From assembly GCA_023548195.1 (NCBI GenBank), contig JAJHZJ010000694.1, positions 2,882,501 to 2,946,500 on the forward strand: DNA of 64,000 nt, given 5' to 3'. Under the pieces are notes generated by a model, which saw only the letters and a program-made list of their open reading frames with translations, had not been told where the DNA came from and did no database searches. The position numbers and the translations under genes were made by a program. Below are positions 46,270-56,848 of the stretch, piece by piece (position 1 is the first letter of the stretch; every line of letters starts with the position of its first letter). This DNA comes from Bettongia penicillata ogilbyi. Its lineage: Eukaryota > Chordata > Mammalia > Diprotodontia > Potoroidae.

Positions 46270-47790
46270 CACATTAGAAAAAACACTAAAAAATTCTGAA
46301 ATCTAAGACTGGAAAAGTGGGAAAGGGGCCAGGCTGTAGAGGGCTTTAAATTCTAAGCAAAATACTCCCTATTTTATCCTAGAGGTGACAGGAAGTCCCT
46401 GAAGTTTACTGAGTGTCTGGGGGTGAGTGGGGGTTTGGGGGGCACATGGTTCATAGTCAGAAAATATATTGGGCAACTTTGTATTGGGTGGTTTGGAATG
46501 CAAGGAGACCAATTAGAAGGCTGTTACTGTGGTCCAGGGGAAAGGAAATGAGGGTCTGTACTAGGAGGGTGGCTGCTTCAGTGCACAGGAGATGACTTAT
46601 ACTAGAGATTATGTGAAGGAAAGATGCCGAGATTTGGAAACTGACATGAGATGAGTGAAAGTTAGGTCCTGAGGATGACACCTAGGTTTTGAGACTGGGT
46701 GACTAGGAAGATGGTGGTACCTTCAACAGGTCAGAAAAATGGAGAGGTTTGGAGGAAAGATTTTTTTTGTTGTTGTTTGAAAGTTGAGAAGCCTATAAGG
46801 ACCTCCCAGTTCAAAATATCCAAAACGTAGTTGATGCTGAGGAACTGGAGCTCAGAAGAAAGACAAGAGGTGAATCTGTAGTTCTGGGAGACATCTTCAT
46901 AGATATGATCATTGAACCCACAGGAGCTGATGAGATTACCAGCAGAGAGAGAAGAGAACACTCAGGACAGAGTCTGAAAGGATACTCATGAAGATTCAAC
47001 CAAGAAGACTGGAAGAATTGTAAAGGTTTGAGGAAAACTAAGAGAAAACAGTGTCAGTGAAATCTAAAGAGGAGAAAGTGTCTGGATGATACTAGTGACA
47101 AAGGGTACAAAGCAGATGGTTAGGAGTGAGAAAAGGCTAGTGTTTATCAATTATGAGAGAGAGAGACAGAGAGAGAGACAGACAGAGAGAGACAGAGAGA
47201 GAGACGGACCGACAGAGACAGAAAAGAGAGACAGAGAGAGAGATGTTAATTGAATGGTAAGTTTAGACTGCAAAATATTTAGCAAAGAGTGAGAGGAAAG
47301 GAAGATTGTAGATAATTTTGGAAGTTTAGCTAAAAACAGGCATTGAAATATGTGATGATAGCTAGTGAAGATGGTCAGATCAAGCAGGGTTTTTTTAAGT
47401 ACTGAGGAAATATTGGCATATTTGTAAGCAGTGGGAAAGCAGCCGGTGGATAGAATGGAATGATAGTGAGGGCAGTTTGTTGGGGATGTCAGGAAAGGAT
47501 GGAATCCTCCCGGGGGGATTGCTTAGGATTCCCTTAAGGAAGGGTCGCTTCTTCAGAGACTAGAGGGGTGAAATTCAGTGAGAGATGGTGTCAAAGAGAT
47601 GTGAATTGAATAGAAGAGAAAAAGGCAAAATGTTATGAATAACTTCAATTTATTTGATAAAGAAAGAATTGAGGTCCTTGTCAAACACGTGGAAAGGTGG
47701 ACATTGAGAGGTCTGAGAAGGGATGAAAAGGTTTAGAAAAGCTTCCTGGTGACCAGGACAGAGAATCTGTTACCAAGCAGTAAAAGGTTA
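46270..47790 (-). mobile_element. Long L2-type LINE, ORF2, antisense
   Basis: Minus-strand peptides follow L2 ORF2. The frame at 46,731-46,961 reads SLSAGNLISSCGFNDHIYED. This is the RT catalytic region, 'YADD' in the family, here degraded to YEDV. The frame at 46,457-46,681 includes HLLCTEAATLLVQTLISFPL then DHSNSLLIG (family 'D.cNsLL.gLP'). The + strand reads 'gtccctgaagtttactgagt', 'gaccaattagaaggctgtta' and 'gagctgatgagattaccagc'. About 1.5 kb, not functional. Confidence 0.8.
47150..47243. repeat. Imperfect (GA)n tract
   Basis: GAGA, GACAGA and GACGGACC units of about 90 bp within the antisense L2. Confidence 0.9.
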
Positions 47791-47989
47791 CATTACTGAA
47801 ATAGTTAATATTATATTACATAAATTTGTAGTAAACTCAATTAATACAATTTCATTACTTTTTCTACCTAAGTTGAGCATCACACATTTAAGCAAAGAAA
47901 ATGCAGGAAGGGATACAGTGTTGTAGTTTGGCAAGGCATATTTAGCACTGGACTATACATAAGATATGCTAGGAAAACTTAGATTCTTT

Positions 47990-48628
47990 TTAAAATTGAG
48001 GATTACCTACCAAAATATAAAATACCCAGATGAAGAGATGCTGATTTAGAAATATTAAATCCAATTTGAAAAATGAAATCAAAATTGGTAATAAAGGAAC
48101 TCCCAAATCAAAAAAGCACTGGTCCAGATGGATTTGGTAAATACTATCAAAGTTTTAGAGAGCAACTAATACCTATATTAAACAAATTATTTTTTTAAAA
48201 TTGAGAAATAAAGCATTCTATCAAATTCTTTCTATAGGACAAATATAGTCTCAATCTCTAAAGCAGAGAAGGCTAAATACAAGAAAGATCATTATAGACC
48301 ATTGTTTCTAATGAATACTGATACAGATATTTCAAATAAAATCCTAGCAGAAAGTTAATACCAACAGATCCAAACAATTATCAACTATGACCAAGTTGGA
48401 TTTGTGTCAAGCTTGTAAGAATAATTTAACGTTAGGAAAAGTTAGTCATATAAACAAAAATGTCCCAAGTCATATAATTATTTTGATAAATTCAGAAAGT
48501 CTTTAACAAAATATAACATTCATTTATATTTAGAAAAAAGAAAAGGCAAAGGATCATTTTTCATGCAATAAAAAGTATATAACTAAAACCAAAGGCTAAC
48601 CTTTATGATAAGAAAATAAAAGAAGCTT
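47990..48628 (+). mobile_element. L1 ORF2 fragment, RT N-terminal region, sense
   Basis: At 48,105-48,160 the + strand reads aaaaaagcactggtccagat (KKSTGPDGF), the L1 RT motif 'K.SPGPDGF..EFYQ'. It is followed by 'aataaaatcctagcagaaag' (family 'NKILA.R') and 'gaccaagttggatttgtgtc' (family 'DQVGFi'). The order matches L1 RT. It is broken by stops. Confidence 0.85.
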
Positions 48629-48629
48629 T

Positions 48630-48925
48630 TCTAATAAGTACGTAAATCCCACCTCCTGCAACAAGCCTTTCCCAGCCCTCCTTAATCTTAGTGCCTTTTC
48701 TCTGTCTGTCCTCAATTTCTCTTACACATATCTTATTTGTTCACAGTTATTTGCATCTTGTTTCTCCTGTTAGACTGAAATCCTTTAGAGCAAAGGGACT
48801 GTGTTTTTTTTAATTGTTGTGTTTTGTTTTTTGGTTTGGTCTGATGTTGTCTTTCTTTGTATACCCAACACTTAGTGCAGGACCCAGCACATGCTAGGCC
48901 CTTAATAAATGCTACATGACTGACT
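48630..48925 (+). repeat. L2-type LINE 3' end, sense, within the L1 array
   Basis: 'acaagcctttcccagccctc', 'ttctcctgttagactgaaat', 'ccaacacttagtgcaggacc' and 'taggcccttaataaatgcta catgactgactgac' are a clear L2 3' UTR and terminus. Confidence 0.8.
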
Positions 48926-48929
48926 GACT

Positions 48930-49168
48930 TGGGGCAGCTAGGTGGCACAGTGGATAGGGTGCTGGACTTGGAGTCAAGAAGACTCATCTTCCTGAGTTCA
49001 AATCTAGCCTCAGACATTTTCTTGCTGTATGAACTTGGACAAGTCCCTTAACACTGTTCACCTTAGTTTCCTCATCTGTAAAATAAGTTGAAGAAGGAAG
49101 TAACCTAGTATTGTTGCCAAGAAAACACCAAATGGCGTCAATGAAGAGTTGAACACGACTGAAAAACA
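48930..49168 (+). repeat. tRNA-derived SINE with RTE/BovB-like 3' tail, sense, full length
   Basis: The A-box part is 'ggggcagctaggtggcacag', the B box is 'gagttcaaatctagcctcag', and the body is 'cctcatctgtaaaataagtt'. The tail 'atgaagagttgaacacgact gaaaaacaag' is the wording shared with BovB-type LINE 3' ends ('..gtcggacacgactga'). The A and B boxes are well kept and the divergence is low. Confidence 0.88.
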
Positions 49169-49289
49169 AGAAGAAGACTATGACTGCCTACCATGTACAC
49201 AGAAGTACATGGTGGAAGAGAAGACTTCTGCAGTAGTACACGGGTGAGGACCTGTCCTAGGGTAACAGGTGCATGAGTTAGAGAAAAGG

Positions 49290-49855
49290 AGACATACACA
49301 AAAGAGGCTGTGAGTAGAATCAGTGGAATCTGACATTATATATGGTGTGAGTCCAAAGAGGAATCAAGGAGTTGTAATCACTGAGTTTGTAAACCTGATT
49401 GACTGGGAATATGGTGGTGTGCTCGACAGTAATAAGAAAATTGGAAGGAGGGAAATGTTTTAGGTGGAAGAGAAGTCCTGTTTTGGGATGCCTTTGGGGT
49501 ATCCAGTTTGAGACATTCAAAAGGCAGTTACTGATGGACTAGAACTGAAGAGAGATATAGATTTGATATTCATCCTCATAGACATGATAATTGAAACCAT
49601 GGGCACTGATGAGATCACCAAGTGAAGCAATGTAAAGGGAGAAGAGAAAAAAGCCCCTGACAGATCATTGGAGACCCACAGTTAGTTAATGGGTATGACC
49701 TAGAGGAAGATCCAGCAGAGGAGAGTTGAGAAGCCATGGTCAGACAGATAAGAGAAGAACTAGGAGAAAGCACCCAAACTAGAGAGGGTGGGTGATGTTA
49801 AGCAGTAAGAGAAACTACAGAGAGGTTAAGATACACTCAAGATATGTAAATATAA
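49290..49855 (-). mobile_element. L2-type LINE, ORF2 RT region, antisense
   Basis: The minus-strand peptide around 49,550-49,640 gives [20 protein letters not shown], the L2 RT catalytic region (family 'LGDLISSHGFNYHLYADD') with YEDE at the catalytic box. Flanking 'ggaatatggtggtgtgctcg' and 'caaaaggcagttactgatgg' fit antisense L2. It shares the same region as the 46-kb copy. Confidence 0.8.
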
Positions 49856-49857
49856 TT

Positions 49858-50178
49858 ACAAATGCTTTTTAAAGAAATAAGGACACAGCTTAAATAATTG
49901 GAAGGATATCTATTGGTCATGGCTAAGTCACACATATGTAATGAAAATGACAGTTAGTACCTAAACCAATTTGCAAATTTGGTGCTATATCAATCAAATT
50001 ACTTAGAGGTACTTTATCATGCTAGACAAAATAATAAGATTTCATTTAGGGAAATAAAATAATCATAAGGGAAAGAATGAAAAAAGTAGGAATAAAGAAA
50101 AATAGTACATTGACCTCAGAGAATATATTATGAAACAGTAATCATTAAAATTATTTGTACTTTATTAAAACAATTCAA
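49858..50178 (+). mobile_element. L1 ORF2 fragment (middle), sense
   Basis: 'aattggaaggatatctattg' (NWKDIYW, family 'W.dIPCSWIGRINIVKM'), then 'atgaaaatgacagttagtac', 'aataatcataagggaaagaa' and 'gaaacagtaatcattaaaat' occur in L1 order after the RT domain. Confidence 0.65.
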
Positions 50179-50194
50179 AAGTAGATGAATGAAT

Positions 50195-50335
50195 GAACAC
50201 TTACAAAGTGCTTATTGTACTCCAGACAATGTGCCAGGTGCTAGACTACTGTTATAAAAATGAAGCCATCTTGGTCCTCACAGAGTTTCCATTCTAATAC
50301 AGGAGATACATGCATGTATTTGTATGTACATATGT
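50195..50335 (-). repeat. L2-type 3' end, antisense
   Basis: 'gatgaatgaatgaacactta caaagtgc', 'ctccagacaatgtgccaggt' and 'ttccattctaatacaggaga'. The GAAT tail is kept. Confidence 0.75.
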
Positions 50336-50734
50336 GTGTAAGTAGAAGGAAGGATTGGTCATGGCAGAGTGTCTCACGAGTGATAGGGATAATGAAAGTA
50401 TTATTTTGATTACTGTTCCCTGAGTCAGAGGTGGAAAGTAGAAGACAGATGGCTATTGCTGCGTGGACGGTTCAAGGGCTGGGGCAGATATTTGGATAGA
50501 AAGTGAAACATGGTCTGGTGTGCAGTCTGGCACTGGCTTAAGCACTCACCCACCAGTCGGGCAGCTTAGCTTTAAGACTGTACCAAAGCTAAACAGATAA
50601 ACTGCCCTCCTCCCCCCGGACTGAGCATACTAGCATCTCATACTGGGGTTGCTGTGCTAGCTGGGAGAAGCTTGGCAGCCTCAAGTGAATGGCAAGATCA
50701 GTAAATAAACCAAAGTCTGAAATAATCAAACCAA

Positions 50735-51135
50735 ATCATTTATTTGTTTAACTAGAAAACATGAATGGCTTGGAGAAAAGTCCCTATTTGTCAAAAATCA
50801 CTAGGAAAACTAGAAAAAGTTTTACAGAAAATAAGTTTTGACCAACAGCTTACAGCATATAACAGAAGTTCTAAATGGGTATTTGATGTGAATACAAGAT
50901 GTCAGACCACAAAAAACGTTAGAAAAAAATGAGGTCAAGTACCTTTACATCTTTGGATATAGGAGGAGTTTTTAACCAGATACGTGTTCTAGAGGTCACA
51001 AAAGATATCATAAATGATTTATGAAACTGGGAAACTTTTGTACAAACAAAATAAATATAGGCCAGATAAGAAAGTACCCTCACAAAGTGGAAAAAAAGCT
51101 CTTCATATAGAAAACCTCTGATAAGAATCTCCTGT
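50735..51135 (+). mobile_element. L1 ORF2 fragment (late), sense
   Basis: 'gaccaacagcttacagcata', 'aatgggtatttgatgtgaat' and 'cttttgtacaaacaaaataa' match the L1 ORF2 region that is antisense at 25.4-25.7 kb. Many substitutions. Confidence 0.7.
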
Positions 51136-51179
51136 GTGTGTATGTATGCATATACAAACCCACTGAGAGAGAGAGAGCT

Positions 51180-51442
51180 AGTATTGCTGCAGGGTAGGTT
51201 TACTAGGCCTCGAGGCAGGAAGACCTGAGTTCAAATCAACCTCAGATACTTACTGTGTGACAAGTTAGACAAGTTAACCTCTGCCTTGTTCTCCTAAACT
51301 GTAATAAAAGAGCAGGGGGTTGGTAATAGCACCTACCTCTCAGGGTTATTGTGAGAATCAAATGAGATAATGTCTGTAAACTGCTTCTCACAGTCCCTCG
51401 TACATACTAAGTGTTCAATAAACACTATTCCATTCCACTGCA
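51180..51442 (+). repeat. tRNA-derived SINE, sense
   Basis: 'cctgagttcaaatcaacctc' (B box), 'ataatagcacctacctctca'-type body, 'gagataatgtctgtaaactg' and 'taagtgttcaataaacacta'. It splits the L1 array. Confidence 0.8.
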
Positions 51443-51444
51443 TT

Positions 51445-51710
51445 AATACAATTCTATAAGACCGAGGACTCTCCACGGTGGTTAAGTGGTCAAAGTGTAT
51501 TTATCATCCTCAAAAGAATAGTTGTGCCTTATAAAATGATATTAAAGAATGCTTCAGATGATAAACGATTAAAAAATGCAGATCAAAACTGCTCCAAGGC
51601 TTCACTTCACACTTCAGAAATTGGCAAAGATGGAAAAACCAACAGCAACCACAGCAAAAAAAAAGAAACACAGCCTGCCGTGGGCTGCACTGGTCTGCAG
51701 GCAGGCGTAC
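51445..51710 (+). mobile_element. L1 ORF2 end fragment, sense
   Basis: 'gttaagtggtcaaagtgtat', 'cagatcaaaactgctccaag' and 'agaaattggcaaagatggaa' correspond to the L1 'kwskDMN' to end-of-ORF2 segment. Confidence 0.65.
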
Positions 51711-51711
51711 T

Positions 51712-51992
51712 GATGCTGGAGACCACCAGGTGGCACCGTAGTGCACAGAGTGCCAGGCCTGCAGGCAGAAAAGATCTGCGTTCACTTTGCTCAGACAATT
51801 CCTGGCTGGGGGACCTTGATCAAATCACTTAATCTCTGTTTGCCTCAGTTTCCTCAGCTGTGAAATACGGAGAATAACCCCTTCCTCCCAGAGTTATTGT
51901 GAAGATCAGATGAGGTAATGTTTGCAAAGCACTTAGCACAGGGCCTGGCGCAGAGCTGGTGCTGTATAAGCGTCAGTTACTGTTGTAATGCT
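51712..51992 (+). repeat. tRNA-derived SINE, sense
   Basis: 'ccaccaggtggcaccgtagt', 'ctcagtttcctcagctgtga', 'agttattgtgaagatcagat' and 'tttgcaaagcacttagcaca gggcctggcgc'. It sits inside the L1 between its ORF2 end and 3' UTR. Confidence 0.85.
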
Positions 51993-51994
51993 CT

Positions 51995-52680
51995 CGGATT
52001 GTTGGTATAGCTACGAATTTCATCCAGCCGTTCTGGGAAGAAAACTGCCATTTCAAAAGTGATGAAAATGTCCACGTTCTTTGACCCAAAGAGTCCACTT
52101 GTATTCATGTAGACCTTGGAGGTCAGACATAAATAAAGGTCTCAGATACGACAAAATATTCATGACAGCACTTTTTGTGGTCGCAAAGAAGGGGAAGCAG
52201 GAGGTGCTCATAAGGGAGGGAATGGCTAAACAAGTTGTCGTTGGTTAATGTAGTGATGTTACTGTGCCAAAAGAATGATAGATAGGAAGAATTCAGAGAT
52301 ATGTGGGAATACTCACGTGAAGTGATGCAGAGTTAAGTAAGCAGAATAAGAAAATAGCACAGCAGACAGCGATGTAAAAGAAAGAGCAAAACAACCAGAC
52401 ATAAAGGCTGTATCATTATCACGACCAAGCTAGGTCCTGGGGAAGAGCTGAAAAAATAAAACTTTTTCCTTTCATTGCAGAGGTTAGGGGCTATAGGTAT
52501 AGAGTTCTGTATATTCTTTAAGACATAGTAGTTGTATTTGGTTTCACCACGCCCGCATTTTTTTCTTCTTTGTTACAAAAGGTATAGCCTGGAGAAGGGG
52601 AAGGGATGTATTCAGAAATGACAATGATAGAGAAACAAAAGATAGCATGAAAAAAACTCTAAAAGAAACTTTAAAAATAA
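51995..52680 (+). mobile_element. L1 ORF2 end and 3' UTR, sense
   Basis: 'tttcatccagccgttctggg', 'attcatgacagcactttttg', 'tggctaaacaagttgtcgtt' and 'gtgatgcagagttaagtaag cagaa'. This is the sense counterpart of the antisense 3' region at 24.5-25.1 kb, but of a different subfamily. Confidence 0.8.
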
Positions 52681-52684
52681 GTCT

Positions 52685-53105
52685 CTAAATAGTCAGTGTC
52701 ATTACTGATACAACAAAGGATTTATTTTTAATCTAACATGAGGGAATATAGAGATTGATGAAGTATTGATATTAATGATCTTTGACATCTTGCCTCTAAA
52801 GAAACTCAGCTATGCAGCAGCGCCTCCTATTCAGAACATAACTGAGAACCAGGAAATGGGGGTGGGGGATGGGGAAGTCTTTTGACATCAAAAATAGCCT
52901 CATTAAATCACACCTACTTTTTAAGTGGATCCCTTCAGGAATCAAGCTTATTTACTCTATAGGGTTTTCAAAAGCTCTCTTATTCAGTTTCCAAGTTCTG
53001 AGCAGAATAAAAGGAATAAGTTAGAAAAGGGAGAGGCATTGTCATACTCAGACACCCTGGCCATAAGTAGCAAGGATTGTAGATGTATAAATAAAAAAGA
53101 ATTTC
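52685..53105. other. Unassigned intron sequence
   Basis: Nothing recognised. Confidence 0.4.
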
Positions 53106-53107
53106 GG

Positions 53108-53268
53108 GTTATATGATACACCCCCTCATCATACCACTGAGGCAGCTGATGCCCAGGGAAGTTAAAAGCCCTGTCCAAGTCCTTTAAGTAGTTAAGTGGA
53201 AGAGGAAGAATTTAAATCCTCATCTTCTGATTTGAAGTCCAGAACCTGTACCTCACAGTCAACAGCTC
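53108..53268 (-). repeat. MIR-type SINE, antisense
   Basis: 'ccactgaggcagctgatgcc', 'gccctgtccaagtcctttaa' and 'agaatttaaatcctcatctt'. Confidence 0.65.
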
Positions 53269-53484
53269 GATAATAAAGAAAATGACAGAAAAAGTAGATG
53301 CAAGAGTTCAAAAAAGCCTAAGATTGTGAAGCTAGTGTACTGTTACACCATACTTTGGTGAAGCCACTGAGCACGCATCTCACTGCATGATGAAAGCATG
53401 ATGATTTTGTGAGATCTGAAAACTATGCTTAGTACCTGCTGTTTAAGGAGACAGGGAAGTGCACAGAACACTAAAATATTCTGA

Positions 53485-53745
53485 AGGAGGCGGCTTTGTG
53501 ATGCAGCGGATAGAGCCCTGAACTGGGGTCAGGAATCCGGCGTTCACATGTGACCTCAGATACCTACTAACTGTGTGACCCTGGGTACATCTCTGGAACT
53601 CTCTCTGCCGAAGTTTCCTCATCTAAAAAATAATAATAATAATGCCTGCCTCCCAGAACTGTTGTGAGGATTAAATGAGATAATGCATTTAAAGTGCTTT
53701 GTAAACCGTAACCCACTGTAGAAATGCTGGCTGCTGTTCATATAA
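53485..53745 (+). repeat. tRNA-derived SINE, sense
   Basis: 'ggctttgtgatgcagcggat', 'ggcgttcacatgtgacctca', 'agtttcctcatctaaaaaat', 'gttgtgaggattaaatgaga' and 'aaagtgctttgtaaaccgta'. Confidence 0.82.
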
Positions 53746-54318
53746 AAAGGCATCTATTTTTCCTAACTCAAATATCGTAGACTCACAGAATTAAGCCTGA
53801 GAAGATTAAAACTCAAAGTACAAAGGATTTTCTGTTCTTTGCTTCCAAAATTGTATAATGTCAAAGGACTTAGTGGAAGTAGTTGGGGAAGTTATGTTAA
53901 GAATAGCAAATTATAGTTTTTTACCAAGTTCTTTTAGTGGCCCCAGATTTCTCCTTGAAACAAACACCTAACCAAGAGCAAAAAATCCATTTGTACCTTT
54001 AGGCTGCATACTACTTAAATATTTTTGACAAACCACTTCCTTTATCTTAGATATACACATATTCCTAAACAGTTCTTTTAAAAAAACTATTCTGTTTCTC
54101 ATGCCTTCAGTCCTTCAAGGGTTAAATTTCAGTCATCTGGCTATCACACATGAAGGTTTTTCTAATGGACACTAGCTGCCTTGAAATATTTTTTCTTGTA
54201 TACAATATCTTCCAACAAATCTTGCCTCAAGTTTTATATTCTTGCTGTAGACAATTACTTTAAGATACTATTATCCCCTAATACAGCTGAAGAAAGGCAA
54301 AATTCAGAATGCAGGCTG
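53746..54318. other. Unassigned intron sequence
   Basis: Nothing recognised. Confidence 0.4.
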
Positions 54319-54319
54319 T

Positions 54320-54420
54320 TCTGGGGTGGAGGAAAGGAGAGATGGGGAGAAAATTTGAAATTCAAAATCTTGTGAAAGTGAGTGTTGAAAACTGAAAATA
54401 AATTGAAAGATTAAAAAAAG
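54320..54420 (+). repeat. Short L1 3' end, sense
   Basis: 'gatggggagaaaatttgaaa ttcaaaatc' and 'gagtgttgaaaactgaaaat' then an A-rich tail. This is the reverse complement of the 3' end of the antisense L1 at 5,130, with the same terminal wording. Extremely 5'-truncated (~100 bp). Confidence 0.75.
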
Positions 54421-54736
54421 AAAAGAAAGGCACAGATCCTATGTTACAACGAATATGAAATTGATTCCTTATAGTAGAGATTCTTTTGACAAAATCCAAT
54501 TCTCATGTACAAAAGTGTTATTTATCAAAAAAGAAATCTTAAAGTAGATGAAATTCAAATGGTATACATGATTCAGAAAATACCATATAAAATATCTTTC
54601 TTACTAAATATGGTCCATCCTCTCATCTTCTCTGTTATTATGTTTTATCTTTGTAATTCACTTGCCCACCTGATTTACTTCAATTTATTCAAATTGAAAT
54701 GCCATCACTCAAGAGCCAGTTTCATATTAAAATTCT

Positions 54737-54958
54737 TTGTTGTTCAATTTTCAGTAACATCTGACTCTTTATGACCCCATTTGGGGTTTTCTTTGTAAAG
54801 ATACTGGAGTGGTTTGCCATTTCCTTCTCCAGTTTATTTTCTGGATGGGGAAACTGAGGAAAACACTTGCCTGTGGTCACACAGCAGTTTAGTGTCTGAG
54901 GCCTAAGTTGTTCTGACTTCAGGCCCAGCCCTCTATCCACTGTATCACCTAACTCACC
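54737..54958 (-). repeat. tRNA-derived SINE with RTE/BovB-like tail, antisense
   Basis: 'tgttgttcaattttcagtaa' and 'atctgactctttatgacccc atttggggt' form the tail. Then come 'ggagtggtttgccatttcct', 'cacacagcagtttagtgtct' and the 5' end 'ctctatccactgtatcacct'. Confidence 0.88.
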
Positions 54959-54959
54959 T

Positions 54960-55970
54960 ATTGAAAATCTGGGTTTAAGACATTAAATAAATTTTCCCTA
55001 CCTATAACCTAAACCTGTTCATATGTCTGATCCTCATTTGTCCTTACTTTACTAAGCTTTCCCTGTATCTCTAATCCTTTTCTCTATTACTAAAAAGGAA
55101 AAGAAAGCGAACTTTACCGTCCCCATTCTTATCCAAGGTCTGTCTCTTAATTCGTTAGCCCTATTTCTCTCCCGGTTAACTATAATCATATCTTTATGTA
55201 ATGCACACACACACAAATTCCATAAAGCAATAAAATATGTAAGTAAATATGACTTAATTAGTGATGATATCAAGCACCATAATAAGGAAATATCAGTATT
55301 CTAAAGTACTAAAAATGTAGCATTAATTTTAAAAAGCATCCTTCCTTTGAACTGGAGCAAAAATTATATATATATATATATGTATATTTATATATACACA
55401 CATATATATGTATGATTGAGAGAGAAAAAAAACTAAATGTATAAAACCAAATAAACAGAGTGCAAAGACTGTTAGTTGGACTGTATTAGAAACAAATTTA
55501 TTTTTAAAACGGAGAAAAAAGTATTTTTTAAATATACTTATAATGCAGGATAAAAGAAAATTTCACCAAGTACAAGGAATAAGGTGGGGCCTTTGCATCA
55601 GACTAGTAGAAATTCTTTACATAGAACAGATCAATAAAAGGTTGAAAATCACCCTATCAGGACACTGAATAAGGTATAGGATGGCACCAATTAGGAGAGT
55701 GGCTGCTGATAAAATCAGGTGAGAGGAGATTAAAACCAGAAAGACCATGGAGAAAGTGGAAAATTCAGCATGCCACCATTCTGATATATTGACTGAAGGA
55801 ATGTGCATTGACAAGATGGTGGAACCTATAAAAAGGACACAACACAAAAGTGGAGAACAAATCAAGTGTACTCTAGAAAGAGCATCTAGAAAACATGAGC
55901 ACAGCCAAGCAGGGGGTGACTTGATTTTACCTTCAGAAGACCAAGAGGTCTGTATGTTGTGGACCTGTGA
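54960..55970. other. Unassigned intron sequence
   Basis: It contains a TA-rich microsatellite (55,361-55,410) and a 76-codon + frame (55,747-55,977) with no domain. 55,620-55,970 is unlike its AT-rich neighbours but not assignable. Confidence 0.35.
55361..55412. repeat. (TA)n-rich microsatellite
   Basis: TATA dinucleotides interrupted by GTATATTTA and CACACA. Confidence 0.9.
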
Positions 55971-56194
55971 GAATTAGTGACTTCCCTCAGCTCTTAGGTG
56001 TCAGGAATGGGACTCGGACCCTAGTCTTCCTGACTCCCAGGTGGGCCATTTATGCCAGACTACCTCTATTACGTAATTTGTATAACATATGCTTTGTGTT
56101 ATATTTCTTCAATGATTCAAACCACTGATTTAATACTTTTTAAATATCGTGTCTCCTATATATGATCCTATTCCAGGATCTTTCACAATATGTA

Positions 56195-56438
56195 ATGACT
56201 TCTTGCTGTTCAGTCATTTCAGTGTGCCCTACTCTTCTTTCTTAGCAAAGATAATGAAGTATTTTGTCATTTCCTTCTCCAACTCATTTTACAGTAGAGA
56301 AAACTGAGATAAATGGGGTTAAGTGGTGTGCCCAAAGTCACACAGCTACTAAGTGTCTAAGGCTAGATTTGAACCCAGGAGTTCCTCACTCCAGGCCAAG
56401 CACTTTAGCTAATGTGCCACCTAGCTGTCCACTACTTA
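56195..56438 (-). repeat. tRNA-derived SINE with RTE-like tail, antisense
   Basis: 'gctgttcagtcatttcagtg' tail, 'ccttctccaactcattttac', 'cacacagctactaagtgtct', 'gatttgaacccaggagttcc' (antisense B box) and 'gtgccacctagctgtcc' as the 5' end. It lies about 105 bases before exon 56545. Confidence 0.88.
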
Positions 56439-56544
56439 ATGACTCAAGATTTGTTAATTTTTTTTAATATGAAATGTCATCCTATGTTAGGATTTGTTAT
56501 GAAAAAATGGTTATTAAATAGCATCTGTCGTTTTTATTTTGTAG

Positions 56545-56577
56545 GTGTAATCCCTTTCCATGGATTTTCAATGTATG
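56545..56577 (+). CDS. TBC1D19: TBC1D19 internal exon: position of the TBC glutamine-finger motif (33 nt)
   Basis: This is the shortest exon. It completes a split Gly, encodes VIPFHGFSMY, and gives the first base of Val. The acceptor is tttttattttgtag and the donor is gtaagt, with phase 1 on both sides. Active TBC GAPs have Y-x-Q-G here, in which Gln is the second catalytic finger. The window reads P-F-H-G, so His (codon CAT at 56559-56561) replaces Gln and Pro replaces Tyr. The glycine and the following membrane-like helix are kept. Confidence 0.93.
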
Positions 56578-56813
56578 GTAAGTTGGATTAAAATAGTCAT
56601 TTGCTTAACACTTTTACTGATTTTAAACAAAGAAATCACATTTATTCCATTCCCCACACTTAACAAATTAATTATTCTTCCAATGTTTTAAATTTTCAAT
56701 TTCTTATTTATATGTATTAAAAAGTAAAATAAAAGGTTCATTTTCTTTGCCACCATAGTAGTTGTCTAGCAAATTAAAATTTACTTTGAATTCCATTAAT
56801 ACAAATAGAGTTA

Positions 56814-56848
<35 letters not shown>

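Noticed and set aside
46413..46595. 60-codon + frame rich in Trp/Arg
   Set aside because: It is the complement of an L2 ORF2 relic.
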